Source of the DNA: WRAV01 sp050950205
GTDB lineage: Bacteria > Bacillota > Clostridia > Oscillospirales > Ruminococcaceae
Direction of reading: 5' to 3'
DNA length: 64,000 bases
NCBI GenBank assembly: GCA_050950205.1
Contig: JBMNHF010000007.1
Span: forward strand, 124,001-188,000
Position numbers and translations under genes: made by a program. This document shows positions 43,961 to 49,858 of the stretch, in pieces. Within the stretch, counting starts at the first letter, position 1; each line of letters starts with the position of its first letter. Under the pieces are notes generated by a model. That model ran no database searches. It was not told where the DNA came from and saw nothing but the letters and a program-made list of their open reading frames with translations.

Positions 43961-44326
43961 TTACTCCCCCCGGCCGCCAGTTTCAATTGCTTCCAAGTAG
44001 AGGTCGATATTTTCCTCAAAATTTTTCAGAATCCGCTCTCGCAGGTCTGCCGGAATTTTTTCGGCCCGCCGGGCCAGCATCAGCAGCTTTTCCTCCTGCT
44101 CGTTCTGGGCTCCCGCCCGGTTGGAGGCATTGCCTTCGTAATCAAAAAAGTATTCGGTGGATACCTGAAAAAAATCAGCCAGTTTTTTTAGGGTAAGGGA
44201 ATCGGGTATGGAAACGTCTCTCTCATAAGCGCTGTAGGTCTGGCGCTTGACATCCAGATAGCGGGCTACTTCTTCCTGATTAATTTTTTTGGACTTGCGA
44301 ATGGTCTGTAAACGTTTGCCAATCAT
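43961..44326 (-). CDS. XRE-family transcriptional regulator
   Basis: A 121-residue regulator with an N-terminal helix-turn-helix (residues 1-60): LQTIRKSKKINQEEVARYLD, VKRQTYSAYERDVSIPDSLT, LKKLADFFQVSTEYFFDYE. The C-terminal half (AGAQNEQEEKLLMLARRAEK) is helical and could be the cleavage or dimerisation region. The ATG chosen is six bases after GGGGTG; a GTG three codons upstream overlaps that site. It forms a two-gene unit with the ImmA/IrrE peptidase, and a palindromic operator lies in its promoter, suggesting autorepression relieved by proteolysis. No integrase or other mobile-element gene is nearby. Confidence 0.9.
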   Translation of the reverse strand: MIGKRLQTIRKSKKINQEEVARYLDVKRQTYSAYERDVSIPDSLTLKKLADFFQVSTEYFFDYEGNASNRAGAQNEQEEKLLMLARRAEKIPADLRERILKNFEENIDLYLEAIETGGRGE

Positions 44327-44343
44327 CAAGATCACCCCGCTTC

Positions 44344-44372
44344 ATAGTAGCAAATATTTTTTGCCAAATCAA
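44344..44372 (-). promoter_or_regulatory. Sigma-A promoter of the XRE-ImmA pair
   Basis: Minus strand TTGATT, 17 bases, TACTAT; start site about ten bases before the ribosome site. Confidence 0.7.
44350..44364. promoter_or_regulatory. Palindromic operator inside the XRE promoter spacer
   Basis: GCAAA-N5-TTTGC, a perfect inverted repeat that fills the spacer between the -35 and -10 boxes; a bound dimer would block RNA polymerase. Confidence 0.55.
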
Positions 44373-44453
44373 GTTTTTTTCGTGAATAAATAAGGGTCTG
44401 CTCCATATTTATGCGCAAAGGGGATAAATTCTTCCTCTTTCCACACATTTCGG

Positions 44454-44482
44454 TTGTTCCCGGGGCGGGAATGTGCTACAAT
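44454..44482 (+). promoter_or_regulatory. Sigma-A promoter of niaR
   Basis: TTGTTC, 17 bases, TACAAT, ending 23 bases before the niaR ATG. Confidence 0.75.
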
Positions 44483-44505
44483 GCTTGCAAAAAGGAGGTG
44501 GTAGA

Positions 44506-45030
44506 ATGAGCGGCGAGTCCCGCAGAAGTCGCATTTTGGAGATGCTCAAAAACAGCTCGGTTGCAGTCAGCGCCTCCCAGATGGCGGCCCGGCTGGGTGT
44601 GAGCCGTCAGGTAATTGTAGGGGATGTGGCGCTGCTGCGAGCTTCTGGTTGGGACATTATGGCAACCTCCCAAGGCTATATTCTGCCCCCGGTTTATTCC
44701 GGCAGCCGGTATATTGGCAAACTGCCCTGCCAACACTCTTTGGAACAAACCCAACAAGAGCTTTCTACCATTGTTAGGTTGGGAGGCGAAGTGCTTGACG
44801 TGATGGTGGAGCACTACCTGTACGGCGAAATCAAAGGCCAGCTCAACATTGCCACCCAACAGGATGTGGAGAAATTTTTACAGCGGGTTCGGGACAACGA
44901 AACCCGCCTGCTTTCCGAATTGACGGGGGGAGTACATCTCCACACCGTAGCCTGCCCAAACAAAGCCGCCTTTGAAGCAATTCAAAAGGAACTGGAAAGC
45001 CTGAATATCCTCTACCGCTCCAACGACTAA
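44506..45030 (+). CDS. niaR: NiaR-type niacin-responsive repressor (HTH_11 + 3H domain)
   Basis: A 174-residue repressor: winged helix (residues 1-65; RRSRILEMLKNSSVAVSASQ, AARLGVSRQVIVGDVALLRA) followed by the 3H domain with its three histidines in LPCQHSLEQTQQEL, VMVEHYLYGEIKG and GGVHLHTVAC. NiaR binds niacin with a metal and represses NAD synthesis and niacin uptake genes. AAAGGAGGTG lies five to six bases before the ATG. The niacin transporter gene follows 147 bases downstream with a NiaR-type palindrome at its promoter. No copy of that palindrome was seen in front of niaR itself. Confidence 0.92.
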   Translation: MSGESRRSRILEMLKNSSVAVSASQMAARLGVSRQVIVGDVALLRASGWDIMATSQGYILPPVYSGSRYIGKLPCQHSLEQTQQELSTIVRLGGEVLDVMVEHYLYGEIKGQLNIATQQDVEKFLQRVRDNETRLLSELTGGVHLHTVACPNKAAFEAIQKELESLNILYRSND

Positions 45031-45105
45031 CAGCACTTTTCCTGTGGTATCATAAGTAGAAGATTTTGATTGGCAACATAAAGATTGTCAAATTTTAAAT
45101 AATCC

Positions 45106-45134
45106 TTGTATTTCTTCAAGCAATCCTCTATACT
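45106..45134 (+). promoter_or_regulatory. Sigma-A promoter of niaX
   Basis: TTGTAT, 17 bases, TATACT; the -10 box overlaps the left arm of the NiaR operator. Confidence 0.72.
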
Positions 45135-45160
45135 TTACAGGTGACAAGACACCTGTAAAG
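45133..45160. promoter_or_regulatory. NiaR operator
   Basis: Perfect inverted repeat CTTTACAGGTG-N6-CACCTGTAAAG, placed over the end of the -10 box and the start site of niaX. It resembles the ACAGGTG/CACCTGT-type NiaR sites described in other Firmicutes. Confidence 0.85.
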
Positions 45161-45177
45161 CGTGGAGGTTTTTTGAT

Positions 45178-45750
45178 ATGAAGCTCAACATACAAAAAAT
45201 ATGTGTTTCGGCCTTGCTGATTGCCATCGGCCTTATCATTCCCCTCTTTTCCCCCATCCGCATCCGGTTGGATCCTGCCTCCTTTACTCTGGCCAGCCAT
45301 GTGGCCATCTTCATCGCCATGTTGATTTCTCCCGGCACGGCTCTGGGAGTGGCCTTGGGCACCACCTTGGGCTTCTTTTTAAGCTCCCCTGTCGTCATCG
45401 CCATGCGGGCCGCCACCCATCTGATTTTTGCGTTGGCCGGAGCCTATTATTTAAAAAAGGTGCCGGATTTGTTGGAGCACCCTTTGCGAACCCGTCTTTT
45501 TTCTTTTGTAATTGGCGTCCTCCACGCCGGAGCAGAGGTGGCGGTGGTCATTCCCTTTTACTTCAACAACAACCTTAGCGCCGGATTTTATGATAAGGGA
45601 TTTTTGGTCTCGGTGGTCTTGCTGGTAGGGGTGGGTTCTGTGGTGCACAGCATGGTGGATTTTGAAATTGCTCTGGCCATTGTGAAGGTGTTGAGCAAGC
45701 AGCGCGGTTTTTCCGCTTTGCGGCCCGCTCAGGGGCAGCAACATTTTTAA
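45178..45750 (+). CDS. niaX: Niacin ECF transporter substrate-binding protein NiaX
   Basis: A 190-residue integral membrane protein with about five or six hydrophobic segments (VSALLIAIGLIIPLF, ASHVAIFIAMLISPGTALGV, LGTTLGFFLSSPVV, AATHLIFALAGAYYL, VLLVGVGSVVHSMVDFEIAL). It matches the S component of the energy-coupling-factor niacin transporter, which works with a shared EcfA-EcfA'-EcfT module encoded elsewhere. GGAGG lies nine bases before the ATG. Adjacent niaR and the operator support the substrate assignment. Monocistronic with a strong terminator. Confidence 0.88.
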   Translation: MKLNIQKICVSALLIAIGLIIPLFSPIRIRLDPASFTLASHVAIFIAMLISPGTALGVALGTTLGFFLSSPVVIAMRAATHLIFALAGAYYLKKVPDLLEHPLRTRLFSFVIGVLHAGAEVAVVIPFYFNNNLSAGFYDKGFLVSVVLLVGVGSVVHSMVDFEIALAIVKVLSKQRGFSALRPAQGQQHF

Positions 45751-45769
45751 AATAAGAGGCTGACTACAT

Positions 45770-45805
45770 GCAGACAAACTTTATGTAAGAGTTTGTCTGC
45801 TTTTT
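45770..45805 (+). terminator. Terminator after niaX
   Basis: Stem GCAGACAAACT / AGTTTGTCTGC with a nine-base loop and five T. Confidence 0.9.
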
Positions 45806-45921
45806 ATATGCAGACGAGCTGTTGGTTGGAAGTGGCTTTTGCACCTTTGAACAAATTCTTTCGGGTCTTTCATCCTTTTGCTCCTTCCTTCATAAGTATT
45901 AGTAAACTGCGCTTTTTCCTC

Positions 45922-45950
45922 TTGACAGTCCACTAATATTTTAGTATATT
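45922..45950 (+). promoter_or_regulatory. Sigma-A promoter of the ferredoxin/NapH-like/ArsR operon
   Basis: TTGACA, 17 bases, TATATT. Confidence 0.85.
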
Positions 45951-45965
45951 AGAAATTACTAATAT
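45933..45965. promoter_or_regulatory. Inverted-repeat operator, probable ArsR-family site
   Basis: CTAATAT (45933-45939), N6, ATATTAG (45946-45952), then a third arm CTAATAT (45959-45965). The array spans the -10 box and the start site of the operon whose last gene encodes an ArsR repressor. Confidence 0.62.
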
Positions 45966-45983
45966 TCTTATGAGGTGATGCTT

Positions 45984-46208
45984 GTGGCAGCTAAAAGGAT
46001 TGCTGTAATCGGCAGAAACTGCGTGGCATGCGGCCGTTGTGTGAAGGAGTGTCCTTTGGGTGCACTTTCCATCTACAAGGGGTTGCGGGCTGAGGTAGAG
46101 CCGCAAAAGTGCATTGGTTGCGGCAAATGTGAGCGGGTATGTCCTGCTGCAATCATCGAAATCAGGGAAAGGCAGGTGGCCGGGAATGAAAAAAAAGCCT
46201 TGGTATGA
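45984..46208 (+). CDS. Small 2x[4Fe-4S] ferredoxin
   Basis: A 74-residue protein with two cluster motifs, CVACGRCVKECP and CIGCGKCERVCP. GTG (45984) was chosen as start, seven bases after TGAGGTG; the upstream ATG at 45978 overlaps that site. It should be a soluble low-potential electron carrier. The reading frame overlaps the next gene by 23 bases, so the ferredoxin and the membrane protein are probably made together and act as partners, as NapG/NapH-type modules do. Confidence 0.88.
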   Translation: MAAKRIAVIGRNCVACGRCVKECPLGALSIYKGLRAEVEPQKCIGCGKCERVCPAAIIEIRERQVAGNEKKALV

Positions 46209-46761
46209 GTATTTGTGGATTTGGTCCTCGGTATATTTGATCCTTGGTTTTTTCAACATTCTTTTTGCATGGCTGGGGCTGATTTGCTTTGTGCTACCTT
46301 TGATGATCGCCATTGTTTGGGGCAACAAGGCCTACTGCAACCGCTACTGCGGCCGCGGTCAGCTTTTTGAGCTGCTGGGAGGGCGCTTTGGCCTGTCCCG
46401 AAATCGCAAGCCGCCTCAATGGTTAAGCTCCCCTTGGTTTCGGTACGGATTTTTAGCCTTTTTTATGACCATGTTCGGACTGATGCTGTATCAAACCTGG
46501 CTGGTATTTTCCGGAGCTCCCCTGCGGGAGGCCATCACCCTTTTGTGGGTGTTCAAGCTTCCCTGGAACTGGTCCAACCTGGCCGGTGTTCCACCAGCTG
46601 TTGCTCAGTTTGCCTTTGGATTTTACAGCGTTATGGTGACTTCCACCCTGCTGGGACTGGTTACCATGGTGTTGTTCCGACCCCGCAGCTGGTGCGCCTA
46701 TTGCCCCATGGGCACCATGACCCAAGGAATCTGCCACCTGAAGCACAGAAAGGACTGTTAA
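46186..46761 (+). CDS. NapH/CcoG-like membrane 4Fe-4S protein
   Basis: A 191-residue membrane protein with about four transmembrane segments (around residues 8-26, 28-46, 88-110, 143-168). Cysteines sit at the membrane edges: AYCNRYCGRGQLFELLGGR after the second segment and SWCAYCPMGTMTQGICHL near the C-terminus, where a last Cys (HRKDC) ends the chain. This matches the NapH-type ferredoxin-like membrane family, which passes electrons between the quinone pool and ferredoxins, though the first CxxxC lacks the Pro seen in classic CxxxCP. Physiological partner unknown. It overlaps the ferredoxin gene by 23 bases and is followed one base later by the ArsR gene. Confidence 0.8.
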   Translation: MKKKPWYEYLWIWSSVYLILGFFNILFAWLGLICFVLPLMIAIVWGNKAYCNRYCGRGQLFELLGGRFGLSRNRKPPQWLSSPWFRYGFLAFFMTMFGLMLYQTWLVFSGAPLREAITLLWVFKLPWNWSNLAGVPPAVAQFAFGFYSVMVTSTLLGLVTMVLFRPRSWCAYCPMGTMTQGICHLKHRKDC

Positions 46762-46762
46762 T

Positions 46763-47044
46763 ATGCAGGAAAATGCAAAGCGCATTGCCGAACTGCTCAA
46801 AGTGTTGGCCAACGAAAATCGACTGCTGATTTTGTGCGCCCTGATGTCCGGGCCAAAAACGGTAAGTGAAATTGCACCCTATGTTTCCGGCATTACCCAA
46901 AGCGCATTGTCGCAGCATCTTTCCATCCTAAAAGCCAACGGTATATTGGATAACCGAAAAACCGGTCAGAACTCCACGTATTTTATGGTAGACCGCCGGG
47001 TGGAAGAAGTGATTCAGGTGCTAAAGCAGTACTATTGCCAGTGA
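46763..47044 (+). CDS. ArsR-family repressor of the SqrR/BigR/YgaV (persulfide-sensing) type
   Basis: A 93-residue winged-helix protein: RIAELLKVLANENRLLILC, ITQSALSQHLSILKANGIL, TGQNSTYFMVDRRVEEVIQV, ending LKQYYCQ. The usual ArsR metal site ELCVCDL is absent. Instead Cys25 (LLILC) and Cys92 (YYC) sit 67 residues apart at the positions of the two redox cysteines of SqrR (Cys41/Cys107), BigR and YgaV, which form a disulfide or polysulfide bridge and release DNA on exposure to reactive sulfur or oxidants. The gene starts one base after the membrane protein stop. An inverted repeat at the operon promoter is its likely target. Confidence 0.87.
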   Translation: MQENAKRIAELLKVLANENRLLILCALMSGPKTVSEIAPYVSGITQSALSQHLSILKANGILDNRKTGQNSTYFMVDRRVEEVIQVLKQYYCQ

Positions 47045-47108
47045 ATGATCCACTTTGGCAGTTTCGTAACGTAATGTAAGGAAATACGGTGTTTTTTGCA
47101 AAAGTTTG

Positions 47109-47135
47109 GCCGGCATCCGAGGATGCCGGCACTTT
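47109..47135 (+). terminator. Terminator after the ArsR operon
   Basis: Perfect ten-base stem GCCGGCATCC / GGATGCCGGC with a two-base loop, followed by ACTTTTC. Confidence 0.75.
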
Positions 47136-47505
47136 TCATGTTGGATCAACTATGCGAGCAAAAACAGTGTGGCCACAGTTGCCAAACTATGTCCTATCTA
47201 CCAGCGGCACCGGCAGCGGCAACGGCAGTGGCAGCGGCAACAGCCTGTACAGCGCCGTCTGCCCCCGCAGCAGCATCCAACAAACAGAAAAGGAAGTACC
47301 CACCACATCATAAGGCCTCCATTGCAAGTAATGATTCCCCTAGGGGGATACACCAGCATATGCAGGCTGTTTCGACAAGGTGTGGCAGGTCATTTTGCTT
47401 TTGCGATAAAAACTTGCCCTATATGACAGGAAACCTGTTTGGCCTTAGGTGAAAAGGCCCATAAGGCAGAGAATGCAAGAACTTTGAGGAAGATGCACCG
47501 GGACG
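47136..47505. other. Stretch without a confident gene
   Basis: Together with 47045-47108 this is the longest interval without a supported gene. Three overlapping plus-strand reading frames cross it, with starts at 47089, 47096 and 47106, but none has a good ribosome site or a recognisable product, and the repeat at 47206-47241 makes all three low in complexity. A decayed gene or a short Gly-rich peptide (MRAKTVWPQLPNYVLSTS from 47152) cannot be excluded. Confidence 0.5.
47206..47241 (+). repeat. Six tandem GGCAVY hexamers
   Basis: GGCACC, GGCAGC, GGCAAC, GGCAGT, GGCAGC, GGCAAC in succession. In one frame it encodes GTGSGNGSGSGN, in another an Ala/Thr-rich string. Confidence 0.9.
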
Positions 47506-47823
47506 TTAAATAACCACCGCTGTGCCGGAAACCGTAACCATCAGCATATTTCCTGCGGATCCCAGCACTTCATAATCGATATCCACTCCCACCACAGCGT
47601 TGGCACCCAGGGAACGGGCCCGCTGCTCCATTTCTCGCAGGGCCGAATCGCGGGCTTCGATCAGCTCGCCTTCGTAGCTTCGGGAGCGTCCGCCGAAAAA
47701 GTTGGTCAAGCCGGCAGCAAAATCCTTGATAAAGTCCACACCGCTGATTACCTCGCCTACTACAATCCCCTTGTATTCCCGAACAGGATGTCCCTCAATG
47801 GTGGGAGTCGTTGTGATAATCAT
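47506..47823 (-). CDS. YbjQ family (DUF74) protein
   Basis: A 105-residue protein matching the YbjQ/DUF74 family: IITTTPTIEGHPVREYKGIV, VGEVISGVDFIKDFAAGLTN, FFGGRSRSYEGEL, MEQRARSLGANAVVGVDIDY. The family forms pentameric rings and is sometimes annotated as heavy-metal binding, but its function is not established. AAAGGAG lies six bases before the ATG. It is followed by no clear terminator. Confidence 0.9.
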   Translation of the reverse strand: MIITTTPTIEGHPVREYKGIVVGEVISGVDFIKDFAAGLTNFFGGRSRSYEGELIEARDSALREMEQRARSLGANAVVGVDIDYEVLGSAGNMLMVTVSGTAVVI

Positions 47824-47883
47824 ATCATGCTCCTTTCTCTATCATAGCCAATCAAAAGATTGTTTTAACCTTGCCGCCTTTGA

Positions 47884-48150
47884 TCACGAAAGGGTAAACC
47901 AGATAACCAACCACAAGATGCATTGTGTCGGTACCAGCAGCATAAACTTTAGGTGTTTGGTTTTGTGCCGAAACAGATACATTCCAAGGCCAAGGCCAAA
48001 ACATCCTCCACACAAGCCTGCAAAAAGCAGGGCTGACTCTGGAATGCGCCGGCGTTTTTTCCTTGCACGGCTTTTGTCCCACCAGCACAGAAGCAATCCC
48101 ACCAAACTCCAGCACAGAAGGTAAATGAGCAAATACTCAGGCAGATTCAT
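47884..48150 (-). CDS. DUF1294 membrane protein
   Basis: An 88-residue protein with three hydrophobic segments (about 5-23, 39-58, 69-87) and the DUF1294 pattern: DKSRARKKRRRIPESALLFA, GGCFGLGLGMYLFRHKTKH, then FMLLVPTQ. Function unknown; some relatives are fused to cold-shock domains. A GGATGG site lies about nine bases before the ATG. It is transcribed towards the YbjQ-family gene with 60 bases between. Confidence 0.87.
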   Translation of the reverse strand: MNLPEYLLIYLLCWSLVGLLLCWWDKSRARKKRRRIPESALLFAGLCGGCFGLGLGMYLFRHKTKHLKFMLLVPTQCILWLVIWFTLS

Positions 48151-48289
48151 GATGTAGTTCCATCCCTATTTATTTATTATGCATCGACAATATGAGTATA
48201 CCTCTCCGTCACTGCAATGACAAGGGGAATCGCACCCCAACCTTAAGGAATCATCTAAATATTCTGTTTGCAGGGTAACATAATACCTC

Positions 48290-48318
48290 TTGAACACTTT
48301 GCCCTTGCCAGGTACAAT
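48290..48318 (+). promoter_or_regulatory. Sigma-A promoter of the TIM-barrel gene
   Basis: TTGAAC, 17 bases, TACAAT, ending 35 bases before the ATG. Confidence 0.75.
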
Positions 48319-48353
48319 ACTGGTAAGAATCACAGAACAGGGGGGGACTTTTG

Positions 48354-49028
48354 ATGAACAAAAAATTCATGCCAGTGTACACCGGAAACCTACGCAGCCA
48401 TATGATTCAAGTTCCTGAGGTCATCCGCAAGTGTAGTGGCATTGCTATTTTTGGCAAGCGAATCAAAAGCATCCTCTTTTCCACCGATGTGGCGGTCATT
48501 CGAAACTGCAACGCCGATGCGGTCATTGCGGTGTATCCTTTTACACCACAGCCTGTGATTACACACGCTCTGATGCTGGCCGCTGACGTGCCGGTGTTCT
48601 GTGGCGTAGGAGGCGGCACAACCACCGGTACCCGCGTGGTGCATTTGGCTTCCGATGCCGAGTTTCAAGGGGCCATTGGCGTGGTGGTAAATGCCCCCAC
48701 CCCCAATGAAACTCTGCGCGAAATGCGCAAGGTTTTGGATATTCCCATTGTGGTCACAGTGGTTAGTGAGCATGACGACATCGAGGGGCGGGTTCAGGCA
48801 GGGGCTGCCATCCTCAATGTATCCGCCGCGGCAAAAACTCCAGACTTGGTGCGCAAGTTGCGGCAGGATTTTCCCAAAGTGCCCATTATGGCCACCGGGG
48901 GCCCTACAGACGAAACCATTATCGCAACCATTGAGGCGGGAGCCAACGCCATTACCTGGACTCCTCCCACCACCGCGGAGCTGTTTACCACCATGATGCA
49001 AAGGTATCGGGGACAGATGTCAGAGTAA
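48354..49028 (+). CDS. Uncharacterised TIM-barrel protein (annotated hydrolase in related genomes)
   Basis: A 224-residue cytoplasmic protein that reads as a beta/alpha barrel: AVIAVYPFTPQPVITHALML, VPVFCGVGGGTTTGTRVVHL, GAIGVVVNAPTP, IPIVVTVVSEHDDIEGRV, AGAAILNVSAAAKTPDLVRK, then the phosphate-binding-like IMATGGPTDETIIATIEAGA and NAITWTPPTTAEL. The C-terminal half resembles the phosphate-binding end of aldolase or phosphoribosylanthranilate isomerase barrels. I do not know its substrate. AGGGGGGG lies about eight bases before the ATG. Single gene with its own promoter. Confidence 0.8.
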   Translation: MNKKFMPVYTGNLRSHMIQVPEVIRKCSGIAIFGKRIKSILFSTDVAVIRNCNADAVIAVYPFTPQPVITHALMLAADVPVFCGVGGGTTTGTRVVHLASDAEFQGAIGVVVNAPTPNETLREMRKVLDIPIVVTVVSEHDDIEGRVQAGAAILNVSAAAKTPDLVRKLRQDFPKVPIMATGGPTDETIIATIEAGANAITWTPPTTAELFTTMMQRYRGQMSE

Positions 49029-49070
49029 AGGGCTTTCGGCAGTCTTCGCCGACCGACGGTAAAAGCCCTT
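49028..49070 (+). terminator. Weak hairpin after the TIM-barrel gene
   Basis: AAGGGCTTT and AAAGCCCTT separated by 25 bases starting at the stop codon; no T run, so termination is uncertain. Confidence 0.35.
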
Positions 49071-49136
49071 CTCTGATCCACGCAAAATAGTTTAAAGCCT
49101 TGTGTGCGGTGGGTTTTTCTATTATTAACAAATATA

Positions 49137-49172
49137 AAAGCCGCTTCGTTATGCTAACAACGAAACGGCTTT
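49137..49172 (-). terminator. Terminator of tRNA-Arg
   Basis: Stem AAAGCCGTTTCGTT / AACGAAGCGGCTTT on the minus strand with one mismatch-type pair and an eight-base loop, directly after the tRNA CCA end. Confidence 0.8.
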
Positions 49173-49177
49173 GGTTT

Positions 49178-49252
49178 TGGTACGCCTGAGAGGAATCGAA
49201 CCTCCGCACCCGGCTCCGGAGGCCGGTGCTCTATCCACTGAGCTACAGGCGC
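49178..49252 (-). tRNA. tRNA-Arg (anticodon CCG)
   Basis: Minus-strand cloverleaf: acceptor GCGCCTG / CAGGCGT (G-T at 1-72), D arm GCTC...GAGC, anticodon stem CCGGC / GCCGG with loop CTCCGGA giving anticodon CCG, T arm with GGTTCGATTCC, discriminator A and an encoded CCA. It reads the CGG codon. It has its own promoter and terminator. Confidence 0.93.
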
Positions 49253-49284
49253 ATATTCGCATTCCCTGCGATTGCGCAATAAGT

Positions 49285-49313
49285 ATCATATCACATTTCA
49301 TTGCCGGTTGCAA
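49285..49313 (-). promoter_or_regulatory. Sigma-A promoter of tRNA-Arg
   Basis: Minus strand TTGCAA, 17 bases, TATGAT, about 33 bases before the tRNA 5' end. Confidence 0.7.
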
Positions 49314-49369
49314 GAGAGGGAAAGAAAAATATTGCCGAGCTTATACCCACAAAGGTTTTTTGGAGCAAA

Positions 49370-49400
49370 AACAATAACCGGGAAGTTGCTTTCCCGGTTT
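49370..49400 (-). terminator. Terminator after bofA
   Basis: Stem AACCGGGAA / TTCCCGGTT (49376-49399) followed on the minus strand by ATTGTTTTTG. Confidence 0.75.
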
Positions 49401-49421
49401 GGTATTTTGTGGAATCCCTTG

Positions 49422-49676
49422 TTAAATGAGCTGTATCAGCAGCATGGTCAGCACCCCCGGAAGCCCCAAAACCGCTGCAGTCAACAGCGAAAAGGGGGTG
49501 ATGCTCACTCCGATGACAAATGCCTTTCCCAGCAACCAGACCAGCCCCATGGAGGCAAGACCGGTGATGGCGGTAAACAGCATACAGCGCAGCAATCGCC
49601 CCATTCGACTGTACACAACAAACAGCAGCACTCCCACCACCAACAGGGCAATTTTCAAAGCCGTCGCCATATCCAT
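49422..49676 (-). CDS. bofA: BofA, inhibitor of pro-sigma-K processing
   Basis: An 84-residue membrane protein with two hydrophobic spans (ALKIALLVVGVLLFVVYS; ITGLASMGLVWLLGKAFVIG) and the family C-terminus ITPFSLLTAAVLGLPGVLTM. BofA holds the SpoIVFB protease inactive in the mother-cell membrane until SpoIVB signals from the forespore. The start at MDMATAL has GGGAGGG six bases upstream and gives the usual length (87 residues in Bacillus); an ATG-like start 13 codons earlier would lie upstream of the candidate sigma-E start site. Confidence 0.87.
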   Translation of the reverse strand: MDMATALKIALLVVGVLLFVVYSRMGRLLRCMLFTAITGLASMGLVWLLGKAFVIGVSITPFSLLTAAVLGLPGVLTMLLIQLI

Positions 49677-49700
49677 ACCCATCCCTCCCTTAATCATCCC

Positions 49701-49726
49701 TATGACAAGCCGCATTTATTTATGAC
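49701..49726 (-). promoter_or_regulatory. Candidate sigma-E promoter of bofA
   Basis: Minus strand GTCATAAA, then CATAGGGAT, with 16 bases between the ATA of the -35 and the CATA of the -10, the spacing of mother-cell sigma-E promoters. The -10 matches only the CATA core. Confidence 0.45.
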
Positions 49727-49791
49727 AAAAAAAGGGACAAAATCTCTTGGAGGGAGGCGTCTTTTCTAACTGATTGGATGGAATTTCCCCT

Positions 49792-49819
49792 TTGCATTTC
49801 GGACAAATTGCGATATAAT
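49792..49819 (+). promoter_or_regulatory. Sigma-A promoter of the cyclophilin lipoprotein gene
   Basis: TTGCAT, 16 bases, TATAAT, about 40 bases before the ATG. Confidence 0.75.
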
Positions 49820-49858
49820 GTTTTGATGATGTGTTCTACCTTAGTCTGTTGGAAAGGA

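Noticed and set aside
43360..44372. XRE/ImmA pair as remnant of an integrative element
   Set aside because: No integrase, excisionase, conjugation gene, att-like repeat or tRNA junction in the neighbourhood; flanks are housekeeping genes.
47206..47241. Hexamer tract as a CRISPR array
   Set aside because: Units are six bases with no spacers and no cas genes are present.
47096..47452. 118-codon plus-strand frame over the hexamer repeat
   Set aside because: No ribosome site, frame crosses a terminator stem at its beginning, and the repeat accounts for its odd Ala-rich composition. Kept only as an unassigned interval.
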